From: DASSUW01 sp963806395
Lineage (GTDB): Bacteria > Actinomycetota > Thermoleophilia > Solirubrobacterales > Solirubrobacteraceae
Assembly (NCBI GenBank): GCA_963806395.1
Contig: CAWDYI010000016.1
Location: 129,032 to 193,031 of the forward strand
Reading direction: 5' to 3'
DNA length: 64,000 nt
The notes under the pieces were generated by a model. That model saw only the letters and a list, made by a program, of their open reading frames with translations, made no database searches and was not told the DNA's origin. Position 1 is the stretch's first letter; each line of letters starts with the position of its first letter. The translations under genes were made by a program, and so were the position numbers. Below, one piece after another: positions 45,538-54,734 of this stretch.

Positions 45538-47178
45538 ACCTCACGCGCCCTGGCGGCGGAGATCTTCCCCTCGCGCAGATCACGCTCGACGGCGGCCCGC
45601 TCGCGAGCGCGCGGATCGCCGACGCCGCCCCCACCGCCGGTCGTGACGACCAGCCGGTCGCCCGGCCGCATCGCGAGCCGCTGCTTGCCGATCTCCAGCT
45701 GCTCGCCGTCCGCTCGTTCGAGCTGCACGCGCGCCGGAGTGCCCGAGCCGCCGCCGTCCATGCCCGCGGGCGCGTTGCGAACGCTGCTCGGTGTAGATGA
45801 GCGCGTCCGCGTCGGCGAGGAAGCGGTACACGCGGCGGATCCCCAGCCCGCCGCGATGCTCGCCCGGGCCGCCGGAGTCGGGCACCAGCTCGGTGACGTC
45901 GATCCGGACCGGGTACTGCAGCTCGCAGACCTCCGCCGGGAGGATCTGCACGTTGCCGAGGTAGGTGTCGACCGCGTCGAGCCCGTCGCCTCCCGCGTGG
46001 GCGCCCGTGCCGCCGCCCAGGTCGTCCTGGATGACCACCTCGTTGCCGAGTGCGCGGGTGCGAGCACGACGCGGCCAGGCTGGAGAAGCCGACGAACGAG
46101 CCGGCCGTGGCGACGTCGGGGTAGAGCTCGCGAACGCGCGCACCAGCGTGTCGGTGAGCCGTTGCACGGCCAGGTGACGAAGGCTGACCGCGGCCGGGAA
46201 CCGCGGGTTGGCCAGCGTCCCCTCGGGCAGCACCGACGTCGATCGGCGCAGGATCGCGCCGTCGTGCGGGCGCGTCCGGGTCGAAGATCGCCTTGACGAC
46301 GAACACGATCGCGGCCCGTGCGGCGGTCTCGGACATGTTCATGCCGCCCGCCATCTGCGGATCGCAGCCGGTCAGGTCGACGCGCACGCGGTCGCCGGTC
46401 ACCTCGACCGCGGCCGCGATGCGGACGGGCTCCGACCCGAGCCCGTCGTCGTCGAGCCAGCCCTCGGCCGCGGCCGAGCCATCGGGCCGGGCGGTGATCG
46501 CGGCGCGGATGCGGCGCTCGGACTGATCGAGCGCCGCGACCATCGCGGCGGTCACCGTCCCGCTTCCGTAGCGATCGAGCAGCTCGGCCAGGCGTCGCTG
46601 TCCGAGCTTGGCCGCGGCGAGCTGGGCGCGCAGGTCGCCGGCCGTGGACTGCGGGTCGCGGATGTTGTTCTCGATCGTGCGCATGCAGCGGCTCGTTCAG
46701 GCGCCCGTCGTCGACCAGCTCGCACCGGCGGGATCCGCAGGCCCTCCTCGAAGATCGAGCGGTTCGCGTAGCCCTCCGTCCCGGGGTTCGTGCCGCCGAG
46801 GTCGGAGTGATGGGCGATGTTGCCGCACCACGCCACCACCACGTCGTCGCGCAGGACGGGGACGAACAGCTGGATGTCGGGCGTGTGCGGTGCCGCCCCG
46901 ATAGGGATCGTTCGTGATGAACGCGTCGCCGGACCGCACGGGCTCGTCCCCGGCCGCCTCGATCACGAACGGCATCGTCGAGGCCATCGTCCCGAGGAAG
47001 GCGGGGATCAGCTCGTCCTGGGCGACGTCTCGCCCGTCGCCGTGAAGATGCCGCACGAGAAGTCGTACATCTCGCGGATGATCGGCGAGTGGGCGCTGCG
47101 GCGAAGCGCCTCCGACATCTCCCACGAGATGGCACGCAGCGCGCTCGCGATCACGGCGACGGTGATCGGGTCGTTCAT
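45516..47178 (-). pseudogene. hyuB: second hyuB copy, broken by several frameshifts
   Basis: The start ATG 47178 (MNDPITVAVIASALRAISWEM) and end VYGLDER with stop at 45516 are clear, and between them recognisable HyuB pieces appear in changing frames: GDAFITNDPYRGGTAH (47000-46900), WCGNIAHHSDLGGTNPG (46830-46790), MRTIENNIRDPQSTAG (46684), ALGNEVVIQDDLGGGTGAHAG (46060-46000; shown in part), RADGEQLEIGKQRLAMRPGD (45720-45660). At least five frame changes are needed. The 1663-base span is not a multiple of three. Decay or locally poor sequence would both explain it. Confidence 0.82.
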
Positions 47179-49248
47179 GCCGTCCCGCCCAGGGTGAGGA
47201 TGAGCGCTCGCGGACGGATGCACGCCGGCGCGGCAGCCCGGCGGCACGACCGTCGTCGAGTCGAGCTGCTCGACGATCGCCGGGCCCTCGAGCGATCTGG
47301 TCGGCGGGCAGGTGCGCGCGAACGTAGACGGCCGTCTCGACCGGTCCTTGCTCGGCGTCGAAGATCGCGCTGCGTGCGCCGGCCGGCGGACCGTCACCGC
47401 TGCTCGGCGGCGGACGCAGCTCGTGCATCGGCCGCAGGCCGAGCCCGACCGACGCGCGCTGCCACCACCTCCGTCTGGCGACCCGGGCGCGGCGTGGCCG
47501 AAGGTCCGCTCGTGCAGCGCGTGGAACGGGCCGCGGCGGCCGCCGCTCCCTCGCCCGGCGCACGGGGACGCGGAGCGCGTGCTCCTGGCCGAGGTATCGG
47601 ATGTCGAGCGAGCGCTCGAGGCGGCGATCGGTGCTCGGGGCCACGCCGTCCACCTGCGAGCTCGCGCGGCGCCTCGGTCTCGAGACTCGGCGAAGGTCTC
47701 CTCGACCACGGCATCGGCCGGCGTTCGGTCAGCGCGAGCAGCGGCGCGACGCGGTCGTGGCGGATGTGCGGCCGAGCAGGCCGAGCGCGCTGAGCAGCCC
47801 GGGATGCGGGGGATGACCGCGGCGCCGGCATGCCGAGCGCGCGGATCATCGAGGCGGCGTGCAGCGGACCCGCTCCGCCGCCGGCGACCAGCACGAAGTC
47901 GCGCAGGTCGTCGCCGGTGGCGCCGGCGGCGCGGCGGATCGCGCCGGCCATGTTCTCCTCGAGGACGGCGAGGACACCGAGCAGCGGCGGCCGTCGAGCT
48001 CGACGCCGAGGGTCGCGGCGACACCGCGAGAGGGCGGAGCGGGCGAGCGTCCGCGTCCAGCGGCAGCTCGCCGCCGATCAGCCCCTGCGGCGAAGCCGGC
48101 CGAGCACGAGGTGGGCGTCGGTGGCGTGGGCTCGCTGCCGCCGCGGCCGTAGCGGCGGGACCGGGGTCGGCCCCCGCGCTGTGCGGGCCGACGTTGAGCG
48201 CCCCGCCGGCATCGACGGCCGGCGATGCTCCCGCCGCCCGCGCCGATCGTCATCGATCTCGATGTGCGGCACGTTGACCGGGACGCCGTTCGGCAGCGTC
48301 ATCTCGGTCGCCGATGCGGGGCGCGCCGCCGATCGACGACGCCGATGTCGGCGCTCGTGCCGCCGACGTCGAACGTCACGCAGTCGCGAGTACCCGCACG
48401 CCGCGGCCTCCGGCGCGTGCGCCGCCGATCGCCCGCCGCCGGACCGGACAGGACCAGCTGATGGGCTGCCTCGCCGACGACGCGGTCCGACGGTGCCGAC
48501 CCGCCGTTGGACTGCATCACGAACAGCCGCGCGTCCGGCAGCGACTCGCCCAGCGTGACCTCGAGACCGCGCAGGTACGGATCCATGCGCGGCGCCAGCG
48601 ACGCGTTCACGGCTGCGGTCGCGAACCGCGGGTACTCGCGCGGCTCCTGGCTGATCGCGGACGAGCGGCCGACGTAGACGCGTCCGGCGCGCGTTCGGTT
48701 CGACGATTCCTGGATCGGCCGCTCGTGCTCGGGGTTGAGCGAACGAGAACAGGCACGCGACGGCGATCGCCTCGACCCCGGCGTCGAGCAGGCTGGTCGA
48801 CCGCCGCCAGCACGTCGCTCGGGTCGACCGGCTCGAGCTCGTGCCAGTCGCGTCCATGCGGCCTCCGACCTCGAGGCGCAGGTCGCGCGGGACGAGCGCC
48901 GGCCGCGGGCGCTGGCGGAGGTCGTACAGCTTGCGGCCGCTGCTGCGTGCCGACCTCGAGCACGTCCCGGAACCCGCGGGTCGTGATCAGTCCGACGCGC
49001 GCGAGGTCCCCGTGATGATCGCGTTGGTCGCGATCGTCGTGCCGTGGGTGACCGAATCCACCGTCCGTAGCTCTTCAGGCGTGCCCAGGGAGCCGACGCC
49101 CTCGAGCGACCGGGGCCTGCGGCGCGGCCGGTTGCGACGGCACCTTCGCCACGCGCACCTCGCCCGTCGAACGGTCGACCATCACGCAGTCCGTGAACGT
49201 GCCACCCGTGTCGATCCCGATGCGATGCTGCAGGCGCGGCGGTGCCAT
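47175..49248 (-). pseudogene. hyuA: second hyuA copy, broken by many frameshifts
   Basis: ATG 49248 opens with LQHRIGIDTGGTFTDCVMVD, the HyuA ATP loop. Later conserved pieces in shifting frames are RTVDSVTHGTTIATNAII (49080-49015), GLITTRGFRDVLEVG (about 49000-48950), LLDAGVEAIAVACLFSFAQ (48795-48740), LFVMQSNGGSA (48530-48495) and GPAIVEQLDSTTVVPPG (47300-47240). I count at least eight frame changes. The stop at 47175 overlaps the hyuB start (ATGA), as in the intact first copy. The order and spacing of motifs are normal, so the damage is by small indels. Confidence 0.82.
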
Positions 49249-49252
49249 TCGC

Positions 49253-49272
49253 CGGAGTATGCCAAATCGATT
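49253..49272 (-). promoter_or_regulatory. promoter/operator site C, directly upstream of the second hyuA
   Basis: On the minus strand AATCGATTTGGCATACTCCG, extended to the palindrome AAATCGATTT (49273-49264). CATACT would serve as -10 and lies seven bases from ATG 49248, hinting at a leaderless message. The site lies between the LacI gene (ends 49301) and hyuA. Confidence 0.7.
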
Positions 49273-49300
49273 TATACCGCGCAGGCGCGCCGTCGGCGCC

Positions 49301-50359
49301 TCAGCGGCCAGGCAGTGCCGCGCGGCCGCCGCGCCGGGTCGAGCTGCGCTCGTGGAGCGTCGACGCCGTGATCCGCGGCGCCTCGACCACGGCACCCGCG
49401 ACGCGGGCGATCAGCATCTCCGCGGCCGCGGCGCCCTGATCGGCCGGCCGGGTGTCGATCGCGGTGATGGGCGGCGACGCCTCGCGCGCCTCGTGGGTGT
49501 CGATCCCGGTGGCGACCATCAGGTCGGCGGGCACGTCGAGGCCGCGCTCGCGGGCGGCGCGCAGCACGCCCGAGGGGAAGCGCGACGCCGGGGCGAAGAT
49601 CGCGTCCGGCGGGTCCGGCCCGTCGAGCAGCTCGCAGGCGACTCGGTACGCGCTGTTCTCCAGGCCATGCGGGCTGGTGGGCACGAGCAGCGGCTCGTGG
49701 CCGCGCCGTGCCGACCACGCTCGATACGCGTCCTCGCCCTCGACGGCCCAGGCGATCTCGGCGTCGAGGCGCAGGAACGCGATGCGGGATGCCCCGGCGT
49801 CCGCGAGGTGGTCGAGCATCATTGTCACGTCGGCCTCGTTGTCCGCCTTCACGTACCACCGGCTCTCAGGGCGGCCGAGGTCGCACTCGATCGTGACGAC
49901 CGGCAGGTCGAGCTCCTCGAACAGCCCCACGAGCCGATCGCTGCGCACGGGATCGCAGACGATGCCGCCGTCGATCCCGAGGGCGTCGAGCTCCTCGGCG
50001 CTCGCCACCGGCGGGATCAGGAGCAGCGAGTGGCTCTGTGCGAACGCGAATCCCGCCGCGGCGCTGGCCTGGATCATGTAGAGATCGAGGCTGAGCATCT
50101 CGATCTGCGTGTCCGCCTCCTCGAACGCCGGGACGACGAAGCCGATCACTCCTGTACGGCGGACACGTAGGGCCCGCGCCGCCCGGCTCGCGCGGTACCC
50201 GAGCGTCTCCGCGGCGGCGACGACGCGGGCCCGCGTGGCCGGGTCCACGCGCCCCTTGGCGTTGAGCGCGTGCGAGACGGTGGTGGCCGAGACGCCGGCG
50301 GACGCGGCCACGTCGTAGATCGTCACCCGCCGGCCCCGGGGGCGACGCTGCGGGGCCAT
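49301..50359 (-). CDS. LacI-family transcriptional regulator
   Basis: A 352-residue LacI protein. The DNA-binding part VTIYDVAASAGVSATTVSHALN is at residues 12-33 (two segments), with the hinge region ending VRRTGVIGFVVPAF near 67-80. The periplasmic-binding-like core follows (VVTIECDLGRPESRW, DHLADAGASRIAFLRLD, PDAIFAPASRFPSGVLRAA, LMVATGIDTHEAREASPPITAID in pieces). It is directly upstream of, and on the same strand as, the second hyuAB. The palindromic AAATCGATTT elements at three nearby promoters are of LacI type, so this protein is probably the repressor of the whole 35.6-49.2 kb block. Confidence 0.92.
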   Translation of the reverse strand: MAPQRRPRGRRVTIYDVAASAGVSATTVSHALNAKGRVDPATRARVVAAAETLGYRASRAARALRVRRTGVIGFVVPAFEEADTQIEMLSLDLYMIQASAAAGFAFAQSHSLLLIPPVASAEELDALGIDGGIVCDPVRSDRLVGLFEELDLPVVTIECDLGRPESRWYVKADNEADVTMMLDHLADAGASRIAFLRLDAEIAWAVEGEDAYRAWSARRGHEPLLVPTSPHGLENSAYRVACELLDGPDPPDAIFAPASRFPSGVLRAARERGLDVPADLMVATGIDTHEAREASPPITAIDTRPADQGAAAAEMLIARVAGAVVEAPRITASTLHERSSTRRGGRAALPGR

Positions 50360-50417
50360 GGGCGGCTGACTGTACCAGCGGTGTGAGTGGTCTCGACAGG
50401 TGTGCGGCGGGCGCCGG

Positions 50418-51524
50418 CTACGTCGGCGCGGCGGGTTCCTCCGTCGGCTCGTCGAGCGTCGGCTCGTCGGGCGTCGGCTCGACGACCGTCACAGCCGCCG
50501 GCGCCGTGATCCCCACGATCTCCTGACGCTCGCGGGTCACGCCGGCGGTGTCGCTAAGGGCGCGCGGGCTCGCCTGGAGGCCGCTGCCGCGGAGGCGGGC
50601 GAGGCGGCTGAGCAGGTCGAACCAGAACGGCGCCCCGAGATTGAGCGCCGCGATCGCGATCAGCCAGCCCGGTATCGACGAGAACACGTTGTCGGGCGCG
50701 TTCGCCCCCCAGCCGACCGGCAGGCCGAGCTCCTCCACCGCGTCGATCGCCTGCGCCGCGCCCTCGGGTGAGTCCGACTGGGCGGCGATCGAGGACACCG
50801 CGCCGCGCACGGCGGCGTCGTTCCACAGCGACGTGGCGACCTGCACGGTGTCGACGTTGAGCCCGACGACCACGATCGTGGCGAGGATCGCCAGCGCGAC
50901 CTGGACCTTGCGCTTGTACCAGCCGGACGCACGCTCCATCGAATCGTCGAACAGGTGCTCGACCTGGGCCCGGAAGTTGTCGAGCGTGCCCTCGGCGTTG
51001 ACCGACGCCTTGCTGATGATGTCCTTCAGCTGGCCGTCCGGAAGGTGGTCGGCCGCCTTCTTCACGGCCGCGAAGATCTCATCGTCGGTCCGGTCCAGCA
51101 GCGACTTCTCGGCCGTCGGGCCCTCCGGAGAGCCGGCGGCGAGCGCCTCGGCCAGGGCGAGTGAGAAGGCCCGGGGCGGCAGGTACGACGGCCTTGCGCG
51201 CCGCCGCTTGTTCGACTCCGGGTCGCGGACGAGCGCCTTCATCCGCCAGTGGCCCCACAGCGTCGTGATGACCGGCTCACCGGGCTTGATCGCGACGGGC
51301 TTCGCCGGGTCAGGCGGGTCGACCCGACCGAGCCACGACTTCAGGCCCTCCTTCGCCTCCTTGTCGCCGACCAGGTTGCGAAGGGCGTCCTCGAGCGTCT
51401 TCGCGCGCCAGCCCAGGACGTTGGCGATCGTCTCGTTGATCGACGCGAGCGCCGTGCTGAGCAGGAAGAACAGGACGACGAGGCCGATGGCCACATCGAG
51501 GATTTCCAATCCACCCAGATTCAT
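50418..51524 (-). CDS. membrane protein of unknown function
   Basis: A 368-residue protein with helices near residues 9-29 (DVAIGLVVLFFLLSTALASI), 210-230 (VQVALAILATIVVVGL) and about 285-305 (IPGWLIAIAALNLGAPFWF), and a soluble middle part. The tail repeats PTxDEPT (PTPDEPTLDEPTEEP). ATG 51524 has AGGGAG upstream. I do not recognise the family. It is a single gene, divergent from the Tat-exported FAD oxidase. Confidence 0.75.
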   Translation of the reverse strand: MNLGGLEILDVAIGLVVLFFLLSTALASINETIANVLGWRAKTLEDALRNLVGDKEAKEGLKSWLGRVDPPDPAKPVAIKPGEPVITTLWGHWRMKALVRDPESNKRRRARPSYLPPRAFSLALAEALAAGSPEGPTAEKSLLDRTDDEIFAAVKKAADHLPDGQLKDIISKASVNAEGTLDNFRAQVEHLFDDSMERASGWYKRKVQVALAILATIVVVGLNVDTVQVATSLWNDAAVRGAVSSIAAQSDSPEGAAQAIDAVEELGLPVGWGANAPDNVFSSIPGWLIAIAALNLGAPFWFDLLSRLARLRGSGLQASPRALSDTAGVTRERQEIVGITAPAAVTVVEPTPDEPTLDEPTEEPAAPT

Positions 51525-51607
51525 GACACTCCCTTCACACCCTCGTTCGCTCAGGTCATCCAACCCGATCGCGGGTGCTCAGCGCAAGGGACGCTCCAGG
51601 TCGAGCT

Positions 51608-51623
51608 CCCCAGGATTCTGGGA
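51608..51623 (+). promoter_or_regulatory. inverted repeat 1 upstream of the Tat-exported FAD oxidase
   Basis: CCCAGGATTCTGGGAT (15 of these plus the next T at 51624) contains CCCAG/CTGGG arms. The same 16 bases recur at 55803-55818. It ends 37 bases before ATG 51661. A further half-site GAATCCTGGG lies at 51646-51655. Operator or promoter element for an unknown regulator. Confidence 0.55.
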
Positions 51624-51660
51624 TAGGCGTGTTCCGGTTGCTGGTGAATCCTGGGCCTCG

Positions 51661-53112
51661 ATGAGCATCAGAGACACACGGCTCGGAGGCTTCACGCGCC
51701 GCGACGCCATCGCCGGCGCGGCGGCCGCCTGGGCGACCACGACGGCGATCCCGGCGCAGGCCGCGCAGCGGTCGCGTCCGCTGCCGAATCTGGATGGTGA
51801 GCTCCGCTTCGACAAGGCGACGCGGCGCGCTGCCGCCGATGACTTCGGGCACCTCGTACACAGAGCGCCGGAGGCCGTCCTGCTCGCGCGGTCCCGCGAT
51901 GACGTGGCCAAGACGATCCGCTGGGCCGGCCGACGCGGCCTCAGGTTCGCGGCGCGCGGCAACGGCCATTCGACGTTCGGGCGCTCTCAGGTCGAGCACG
52001 GCATCGTGACGGACATGTCGAGGCTCCGGAGCATCGGCGCCGTCGAGGGCGACCGGATCGTCGTCGAGGCCGGCGCGAAGTGGAGCGAGGTGCTCGGCGT
52101 GACGCTTGCGCAGGGAATGACGCCGCCCGTCCTGACCGACTATCTGGAGCTGTCCGTCGGTGGGACGCTGGTCGTCGGCGGCGTCGGCGGCACCACCTCG
52201 GCGTTCGGCGTGCAGGCCGACAACGTGATCGAGATCGAGGTCGTGACCGGCACCGGCGAGACGATCGCCTGCTCGGCGGAGCACCATCTCCACCTGTTCG
52301 ACGCGGTGCGCGCCGGCCTCGGTCAGGTTGGGGTCGTCACCCGGGCCACGCTCAAGCTCGTCCCGGCGCCGGAGTCGGTGCGCCGCTTCCTGCTGTTCTA
52401 TCCCGACCTCGACACCATGCTCGAGGACGCTCGGGCACTCGCGGGCCAGGATCGGTTCGACGCCGTGCAGGGCGCCATCCTCGCCACGCCCGGCAACGGC
52501 TTCGTCTTCCGGCTCGACGTGGCCAGGTACTTCAACGCACAACCGCCGGATGACAGCGAGCTGTTCGCCGGCCTGTCCGACGACGCGGCGCGCCGGGAAC
52601 CGGCGACGATCGCCTATCGCGACTACCTGTACCGGCTCGCCCCGCTGGAGGCGGCGCTGCGGGCCAACGGGCAGTGGGACTACCCGCACCCGTGGCTGAC
52701 GACGTTCATCGGCGACCGCCAGGTCGAGTCAGTGGTCGATACGGAGCTGGCCGCGCTGCAGCCGCCATCCGACCTCGGTCCGCTCGGCCAGATCGTGCTC
52801 TCCCCGATCCGGACGTCCGCGATCTCCAGCCCGCTGCTCCGGATGCCGTCCGACGAGCTGTCCTACGCCTTCAATCTGGTCCGCCTCCCCGCGACCGACG
52901 ACCGCCGGGCAGCGCGGCGCCTCGTCGAGGCCAACAAGGCGACCTACCGGCGCATCAAGGCCGCCGGCGGCACGCTCTACCCCGTCAGCGCCCTCTCGCT
53001 GTCCCGACGCCAGTGGCGCGACCACTTCGGCCCGGCCTTCGCTCAACTGGAAGCCGCCAAGCGAAGGTTCGACCCGGATAACACGCTCACGCCCGGCTAC
53101 GAGGTGTTCTAG
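51661..53112 (+). CDS. Tat-exported FAD-binding oxidase, cytokinin dehydrogenase-like
   Basis: A 483-residue enzyme with the twin-arginine signal FTRRDAIAGAAAAWATTTAI at residues 11-30. The PCMH domain holds ARGNGHSTFG near 100, where GHS matches the flavin-bearing histidine of cytokinin dehydrogenases, and LELSVGGTLVVGGVGGT near 160-178. The C-terminal part ends DPDNTLTPGYEVF, typical of this oxidase group. ATG 51661 is used; the inverted repeat lies 37 bases upstream. It would act outside the cytoplasm; substrate may be a cytokinin-like amine or a sugar. Confidence 0.85.
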   Translation: MSIRDTRLGGFTRRDAIAGAAAAWATTTAIPAQAAQRSRPLPNLDGELRFDKATRRAAADDFGHLVHRAPEAVLLARSRDDVAKTIRWAGRRGLRFAARGNGHSTFGRSQVEHGIVTDMSRLRSIGAVEGDRIVVEAGAKWSEVLGVTLAQGMTPPVLTDYLELSVGGTLVVGGVGGTTSAFGVQADNVIEIEVVTGTGETIACSAEHHLHLFDAVRAGLGQVGVVTRATLKLVPAPESVRRFLLFYPDLDTMLEDARALAGQDRFDAVQGAILATPGNGFVFRLDVARYFNAQPPDDSELFAGLSDDAARREPATIAYRDYLYRLAPLEAALRANGQWDYPHPWLTTFIGDRQVESVVDTELAALQPPSDLGPLGQIVLSPIRTSAISSPLLRMPSDELSYAFNLVRLPATDDRRAARRLVEANKATYRRIKAAGGTLYPVSALSLSRRQWRDHFGPAFAQLEAAKRRFDPDNTLTPGYEVF

Positions 53113-53173
53113 CCAGAACGCCGGCGCCGGCCGGGCCGATGAACCGATTCGGCGGGTTCGGGAGAGTAGGGGT

Positions 53174-53782
53174 GTGACCCTGCTGCACACCGCGGCGCGA
53201 CCGCGCTCCAGCTCCGATGCCGCGGCAATCGCCGCCTCGCTCGAGTCGCCGGCCGCGTTCGCCGTCGTATTCGAGCGTCATCACGCGGTCGTCCATCGCT
53301 ATCTCGCCCGGCGGATCGGTCGCGATCTCGCCGACGAGCTGGCCGCCGAGACGTTTGCGGTCGCCTTTGCCAAGCGCGGTCGCTACGACGTCGCCGTCGA
53401 CGACGCTCGCCCCTGGCTGTTCGGCATCGCGACCAAGCTGGCGCACCGTCATTGGCGTCGCGAGGAGCGGGAGCTGCGCGCCTACGCGCGGAGCGGCGTG
53501 GACGCGGCCGCGCCGTCTCCCGCCGAGCGGGTGACCGCCCGCGCCGACAGCGCCCTCGCCGGTCCGGCAGTCGCCGCTGCGCTTGCCGCACTGACCGCCG
53601 ACGAGCGCGACGTACTGCTGCTGTACGCGTGGGAGGAGCTGGACCAGCCCGAGATCGCGGCCGCCCTGTCGATCGCGCTCGGCACCGTCAAGTCGCGCCT
53701 GCATCGCGCGCGCGCGCGTGTCCGTCAATCGCTCGCAGCTGCCGGTGAGCTCGACCTGCTGAGGCCCGAGAACGATGAATGA
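53174..53782 (+). CDS. ECF-type RNA polymerase sigma factor
   Basis: The 202-residue product shows region 2 (FAVVFERHHAVVHRYLARRIG, given in part, and LADELAAETFAVAFAKRGRY, PWLFGIATKLAHRHWRREER) and region 4 (LTADERDVLLLYAWEELDQ, then EIAAALSIALGTVKSRLHRAR). GTG 53174 follows GGAGAGTAGGG. It overlaps the next gene by eight bases. It is the standard partner of a CU044_5270 protein in actinobacteria. Confidence 0.92.
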   Translation: MTLLHTAARPRSSSDAAAIAASLESPAAFAVVFERHHAVVHRYLARRIGRDLADELAAETFAVAFAKRGRYDVAVDDARPWLFGIATKLAHRHWRREERELRAYARSGVDAAAPSPAERVTARADSALAGPAVAAALAALTADERDVLLLYAWEELDQPEIAAALSIALGTVKSRLHRARARVRQSLAAAGELDLLRPENDE

Positions 53783-54722
53783 GCTCGATCTGATCCGATC
53801 CTTCCGCGCGGACGTCCCCGGCCCGAGCGCCGCCGCGACCGCCCGCGCCGAAAACGCCTGGCGACCCACGAGGCGCCGGCGCGTCTCGCGCTGGGCGCCG
53901 CGCCTGGCGGCGGGCACTGCCGCGATCGCCGCTGTCGCGGCGGCGGCGCTGATCGTCCCGTCCGGCGACGATGGCCGGCTCGGCGCCCGGTCCGCCGAGG
54001 CCGCGCAGACGCTCCGGCACGCCGCCGCCGAGGTGCGCGGCCTCCCGCGCGCGCTGAAGCCGGGCGAGTACTGGTACGTGCGCAGCAGGACCGTGTCGTC
54101 GACCAGCGTCGAAGGCACGGGCGGCGCGTACACGGTGATGGGGATGGAGGTGCGCGAGGAGTGGACCGCGGCAGACGGCTCGCGTCGCTGGACCACCCGG
54201 CAGGCCGGGCCGCTCCGGTTCCCCAGCGCCGAGGACCGTGACCGCTGGGAAGCCGACGGCCGTCCCGGGCTCATGTCACCGCCCTCCGAGGATCGGACGC
54301 GCACCGGCTTCTACGTCGGCGTGAGCAAGTACAGCTACCGACAGCTGCTCGGCCTTCCGCGCGACCCCCAGTTGCTCTACGAGCGTCTCCATGACGCCGC
54401 GGTCGAGTGTCAATGCGGCAACGGCGTCGACGACCAGACCTTCGTGGTCGCGATCGAGCTCCTGCGCACAACGCCGGCTCCCGACGACCTCCGCGCGGCG
54501 ATCCTGCGAGCAATGTCGCTCATCCCGGGGATCGAACAGCGCGCGGAGCGCGACGTCGTGGGCCGCCCGGGCGTCGGCGTGGCGTACAGCGGCAGCCAGG
54601 GACGCCAGTCCCTGATCGTCGACCCGGCGACGTACGCGATGCTGGGCGAACGGAACGGCGGCGCGGGCGGGACCGCTGACCTCGAGTCGGGAATCGTCAA
54701 GTCGACGACCGCCCGCCCGTGA
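53775..54722 (+). CDS. CU044_5270-family membrane-anchored protein
   Basis: A 315-residue protein with a cytosolic N-terminus (MNELDLIRSFRADVPGPS), a single helix near residues 45-62 (GTAAIAAVAAAALIV) and an external domain including YWYVRSRTVSSTS near 98 and PGIEQRAERDVVGRPGVGV near 255-273. This layout and the coupling to an ECF sigma factor are characteristic of the CU044_5270 family, whose members probably control the sigma factor. Function of the external domain is unknown. Confidence 0.85.
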   Translation: MNELDLIRSFRADVPGPSAAATARAENAWRPTRRRRVSRWAPRLAAGTAAIAAVAAAALIVPSGDDGRLGARSAEAAQTLRHAAAEVRGLPRALKPGEYWYVRSRTVSSTSVEGTGGAYTVMGMEVREEWTAADGSRRWTTRQAGPLRFPSAEDRDRWEADGRPGLMSPPSEDRTRTGFYVGVSKYSYRQLLGLPRDPQLLYERLHDAAVECQCGNGVDDQTFVVAIELLRTTPAPDDLRAAILRAMSLIPGIEQRAERDVVGRPGVGVAYSGSQGRQSLIVDPATYAMLGERNGGAGGTADLESGIVKSTTARP

Positions 54723-54734
54723 CCCCACCTACAT

